Assembly: GCA_033964015.1 (NCBI GenBank)
Contig: CM066914.1
Span: 18,945,023 to 19,009,022 of the forward strand
Direction: 5' to 3'
Origin: Scolanthus callimorphus
Lineage: Eukaryota > Cnidaria > Anthozoa > Actiniaria > Edwardsiidae
Length of the DNA: 64,000 nucleotides
How positions within the stretch are numbered: the first letter of the stretch is position 1; each line of letters begins with the position of its first letter. Made by a program: the position numbers and the translations under genes. The notes below the pieces were generated by a model. The model made no database searches, was not told where the DNA came from, and saw only the letters and a program-made list of their open reading frames with translations. This document shows, in pieces, positions 60,282 to 64,000 of the stretch.

Positions 60282-60480
60282 CCTCTTTTTTACTTGGTGC
60301 AGCTATTCACACATATTAGACCACGGACACGCCCACCAGTACAGACCCTACCCCTGTCTGTCGTAAGGGAGTCAGAAAGGCCTCTTTTTTTACTTGGTGC
60401 AGCTATTCACACACACTAGACCACGAACACGCCCACCAGTACAGACCCTAACCCTGTCAGTCGTAAGGGAGGCAGAATTA
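60282..60480. repeat. Tandem duplication, 100-base period
   Basis: TACTTGGTGCAGCTATTCAC recurs at 60291 and 60391, followed by near-identical ACCACGGACACGCCCACCAG and CAGACCCTA. Two units, few mismatches. Confidence 0.75.
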
Positions 60481-61687
60481 TGGCCTTTTACCAAGGGCCT
60501 CTCTTTTGAACAAGTCCCCACCCCCCTACAGAATCCCTCTTCTTTTTCCTCATTAAAAAATTCCTTTAAGTTTTCCTTGCCCTTAAAGCATGATAGTTGG
60601 GCGTGACAGTGTTATGATTTGGTTTGTTGTGTTGGTCTACGGTTAGAAACTTTCAAAATTATCCTCGTACCAAGGCGTCTTGTGTGGGCTCTCCGTGTCA
60701 CGCAAGTTGACTGTGTTTTGAGCTGCCCCATGACAAATACCATTTCCCGTGCGTCTGATACAGATGACGTCATAGCTTGTCACGAACAAAACGTACTGTC
60801 ACTGTTATTCGTGACACGCTATGCCGTCTTCTGTTCATCCATTACAGTACACACGTACAGAAAATACAATAACAAAATCTATTTTTCTGAAGACGTAACG
60901 TCCAAACTGCGCGAGCATTTCAAACACGGTTTTGTTAGTGTGCGCGCGCTATGACGTCTATCGTGCGTGTGTACCAAGGAAGAAAGGAGGAAGGGGGGAA
61001 GTGAGGGGAGGACCCTGGCGCTCGAGGACGCCACACGGTCTGCTGACCAATCATAGCGTGTTTCTCTAGTGTCGTTCTATAAAAATCATCGATCTTTTTG
61101 CAAAGCTCAATAATAGTGACTCCACAAATGGATTATTCTAGAGGGTTTTTACTGTTTCTACTAAATTTTGTAAATGCCGCGTTACTTTAAAATAATGTTC
61201 TCCACAAACGTTTGCGCTTTTCACAGTTTTCAAAAATGCATCAGCAGAAAAAATATGGTTCTCAAAAGTGGTCAAATATAGACATTCTTGCTTGGAAAGG
61301 TGGTTTGTTTAGATCGTGACGATAAATATGGTCCTTGCAATCTTCAAAATAAATGACGTACCTCGGGCTACAACAGACAGTTGTGACGGCGCAACGTTTT
61401 GTAAAATAGGTGTTGTAAAATAGGCGCATAACTTGCATGAAAACTTGCCATTGTTGCATGCGCCAACTTGCCATTGTTGCATTTGCATACGTGCAAGTTA
61501 TGCACAAAGCTTAGCGTTATACTATAAAGTCGATTATACAGTAGAACGTTAATTTGGCGCTTTTCCATTGGTCGAGGGTGATCGGTGGCATGGAGAGTGT
61601 TCGCGTTTGAATGAAATAGGGTATCTTCTGCGCGAAAATTTTGTATCTGTACGTGACGTGAAAATAACGCTGGAGTAGGGAGTAAGA

Positions 61688-62911
61688 CCTCGTCCACACT
61701 ACACCGTTTTCAAACGAAAACGGATACTTTGTGCTCCGTTTTCAAAACGATTTGCGTCCACACTTATCGTTTTCGCCCGTCCACAGTACAACGCGCATCC
61801 GTACGAAAACGCTCTTATGCATTCAGTGCGCATGCTCAAACAAGCTCAACGCATGCGCATTTCGATCTGTTGGCCCGCGAAATTGGCCGGGTTTGCTGTG
61901 GTGACGTCATAGTTTTGACATAGCATCGTTTTCGCCCGTCCACACTAGAAAACAGCGTTTTCAAACAGCTCCGTTTTCCAATCGCTCCACTCTGGAGAGC
62001 GTTTTCGGATTGGTCCGTTTTCAGTGATCGTTTTCGGCGTTGTAGTGTAGACGATAGCCGTATCCGGAGCAAAAAGTATCCGTTTCGTTTGAAAACGGTG
62101 TAGTTAGTCCGGCGGATTAGCGTAAAAATTGCGCACTTTTGGCTAAAGACACCAAACTTTGCATGTCAATAGTTTTTAGTAGTTTATTGAAGATAAGATT
62201 TGGAGGCACGCTAAATTTTATTCGTAGCGAAAGCTAGAACAGTTTTAATGTGAACCATTGTTTTGCCATTGGCAGCCATCTTTGAATCCTTTGTTATTCA
62301 TGATCTCTGCGGCACTTAGTGAAATCTTCTATCGTCCGTGTTTATGGAGTATGGCACAGTACTAAGAAGAAAATATCATGTGAATATCATGAGACAAGCT
62401 CCTTTTTACCCATTCGACACATGAGGTACCAATTATTTTGATATTCTTTTAGAATTTGTTGGTCATTCTTGAAACATTTCCTCAAATCTCAGTCAGGCTA
62501 TTCATTTTACAATATAAATTATAGCATTCCCAATTAACTGGTCGTGACATTTAATAATCACCAAAAACTCTTAGGAGACGTTCAACCGAAGTCAGTCAAA
62601 CCAGTCCATAGTTCAGAATGTCAGAATTAGCAAATGTTGAGCTGCTATGGCTGGGCAGTCTAGAGAACAACTTGAAAGTTCGCAAAGCTAAGTTCTAAAC
62701 CCATTTGAATAACAAAGCATTCAAAATGGCTGCTATTGAGCAAAACAATTGTTCACCCTAAAACCTCTCTAGCTTTCTAGCGTGCCTCCATATCTACGAT
62801 TTTAAAATACACTGAAAACTATCACCTGGCAAAAAAATTGGAGCTTTAGCCTAAAATGCGCAATTTCCTCGAAAAGTTGCTCTAATCCGCCGGACTAAGT
62901 GTGGACGGGCC
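61688..62911. mobile_element. CGTCCACACT inverted-repeat element interrupted by a second element
   Basis: Left end CGTCCACACTACACCGTTTTC at 61691 pairs with a mirrored CGTTTGAAAACGGTGTAG near 62086-62103. The final AGTGTGGACG lies at 62898-62908, beyond a nested 795-base element. Inside are multiple CGTTTTC/GAAAACG units. The nested element splits off the last about 10 bases of the host. Confidence 0.7.
62104..62898. mobile_element. 795-base nested element, TTAGTCCGGCGGATTAG termini
   Basis: Perfect 17-base inverted ends at 62104-62120 and 62882-62898, followed inward by mirrored TTGCGCACTTTTGGCTAAAG / CTTTAGCCTAAAATGCGCAA. No coding frame of note. Confidence 0.8.
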
Positions 62912-63404
62912 TTAAACTGCTATTGGCATGCGTGCTTACATAGAATTCCCGAGAATGTAGGGCGTTCTCGTTGATGTTTTGTGCCGATGCTTCAGAAATC
63001 TTGTAAACGTTATTCCGTCATTGTCATCTGAAACTTCTGAATTCTGAAAAAAAGCGAACGGTTCCGCGTTATTTTGTTACTGATATATTTAAAGTTGATC
63101 AAACTTTTATACATTTCAAATCACCCTAGAACAGGTGTCGTCGGCCTGCTGATATTATTAGCGGCTATTAACCGACTTGATGTAGAAATGATAGACTTGT
63201 TGGATGTAATTACTTAATTACATTTATGGAGCCAGGCGCCGAACACGCATGCATAAAACGACTTGATGACTGTCATGTATGTAAGCCAACTCTTGCGTCA
63301 TTCCGTAGCGTGGCATCTCCGGCGGCACGTACTATATGCGTGGTCTTATTTTCTTACAGTTGCAGTCCCGTGACCAACATTTGATCAGTGCTCTCTTAAG
63401 AAAC

Positions 63405-63666
63405 AGAGGCATCCTTGAATTGAGGAAGCAAATAAAGCGATGGTATCATAGAAAACAGGACTGTGTGTGCCCCGTGAATATCGAGTGAATAGTCCTGCTG
63501 AATACATGCTCAGTTTAATAATAGCTGTGTTTCATAGAGGCATCCTTGAAATGAAGAAGCAAATAAAACGATAGTATCATAGAAAACATGACTGTGTGTG
63601 CCCCGTCAATATCGAGTGAATAGTCCTGCTGAATACATGCTCAATTTAATAATAGCTGTGTTTCAC
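63405..63666. repeat. Tandem duplication, 131-base period
   Basis: AGAGGCATCCTTGAA starts at 63405 and 63536. The two 131-base units differ at only a few positions, with ATCGAGTGAATAGTCCTGCT in both. Recent duplication; no gene seen. Confidence 0.8.
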
Positions 63667-64000
63667 AGATGAGAGATTTCCCACGACGTCAGCTCTTCGT
63701 TATCGTCCTCTGAAATTTTAAAGTTGAAAAGGCCGTTAGTACAAATACAGGTCCTATCACGAGCCGCTCTCTGGACAAATGCAAACGAGACAGCATTTGC
63801 AATAGCAAATATTTAATATATTATCAAACCTTGATACAGCAAGTGTCTATGTTTTCCGCATGTTTCACTGACATAACAAGCTCAATCTTTTCATATAGTC
63901 ACCACCCTACAAAAATATTCCACAATATTAATCACTAAAAGTAAATTGAACTGTAAAGTGCAACACACTTGACGCTACTCGAAGTTATATAATGTATATA

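Larger units (their letters stand above)
50354..64000. other. 13.6 kb without a recognisable gene
   Basis: The first few hundred bases are the 5' flank of the minus-strand SIX gene. Repeats: 53609-53721, 54617-54730, 54866-54945, 55526-55820, 60057-60074 (G-run), 60282-60480, 61688-62911 and 63405-63666. Long AT-rich stretches (50.6-53.5, 56.0-60.0 kb) show no domain-bearing frame, no consistent codon bias and no splice-linked exons I could assemble. Regulatory DNA for the SIX gene is likely but not identified. Confidence 0.55.

Noticed and set aside
63405..63666. Possible CRISPR-like repeat
   Set aside because: Only two units of 131 bases with no spacers, in a eukaryotic context. A simple tandem duplication.

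Overview
This is eukaryotic, AT-rich, intron-containing and repeat-dense DNA. The gene content and many short inverted-repeat elements point to an anthozoan cnidarian, most likely a stony coral. That placement is inferred from protein and repeat character, not from a search. Six genes can be supported, together about 5 kb of coding sequence. The rest is introns, intergenic DNA and MITE-like (non-autonomous DNA transposon) elements, several of them nested.

Layout. (1) 346-4428 (+): the C-terminal exons of a cyclic-nucleotide-gated channel; its membrane part lies left of the window. (2) 8954-10807 (+) and 19692-23434 (+): two tandem paralogous ANTP-class homeobox genes, Msx-like. Each has an eh1 repressor motif and a conserved LPWLAYTRY motif in exon 1, one phase-1 intron at the same place, and the homeodomain in exon 2. 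(3) 28464-28550 (-): a tRNA-Met-like sequence, probably degenerate or SINE-related. (4) 33367-33997 (+): an intronless p24-gamma (TMED3/7-type) cargo-receptor gene with two apparent 1-base deletions. (5) 35394-42675 (+): a seven-exon CYP3-clan cytochrome P450 with introns packed with MITEs. (6) 46699-50353 (-): a two-exon SIX1/2-class homeobox gene with one apparent 1-base deletion in the SIX domain. From 50.4 to 64 kb I recognise no gene, only repeats and unassigned sequence.

The genes do not form one pathway. The three homeobox genes are developmental regulators, and the channel, P450 and TMED genes look like unrelated neighbours. The most useful result is that four separate single-base losses break otherwise well-conserved reading frames in three genes, each in or beside a short run of one base. 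This looks more like consensus errors from noisy long reads than three pseudogenes, and automated annotation would probably mis-model these genes. I found no convincing new multi-gene system. The notable structures are the tandem Msx-like pair, a divergent SIX gene, recurrent composite and nested MITEs, and MITEs carrying a YY1-like AAGATGGCGGC motif.
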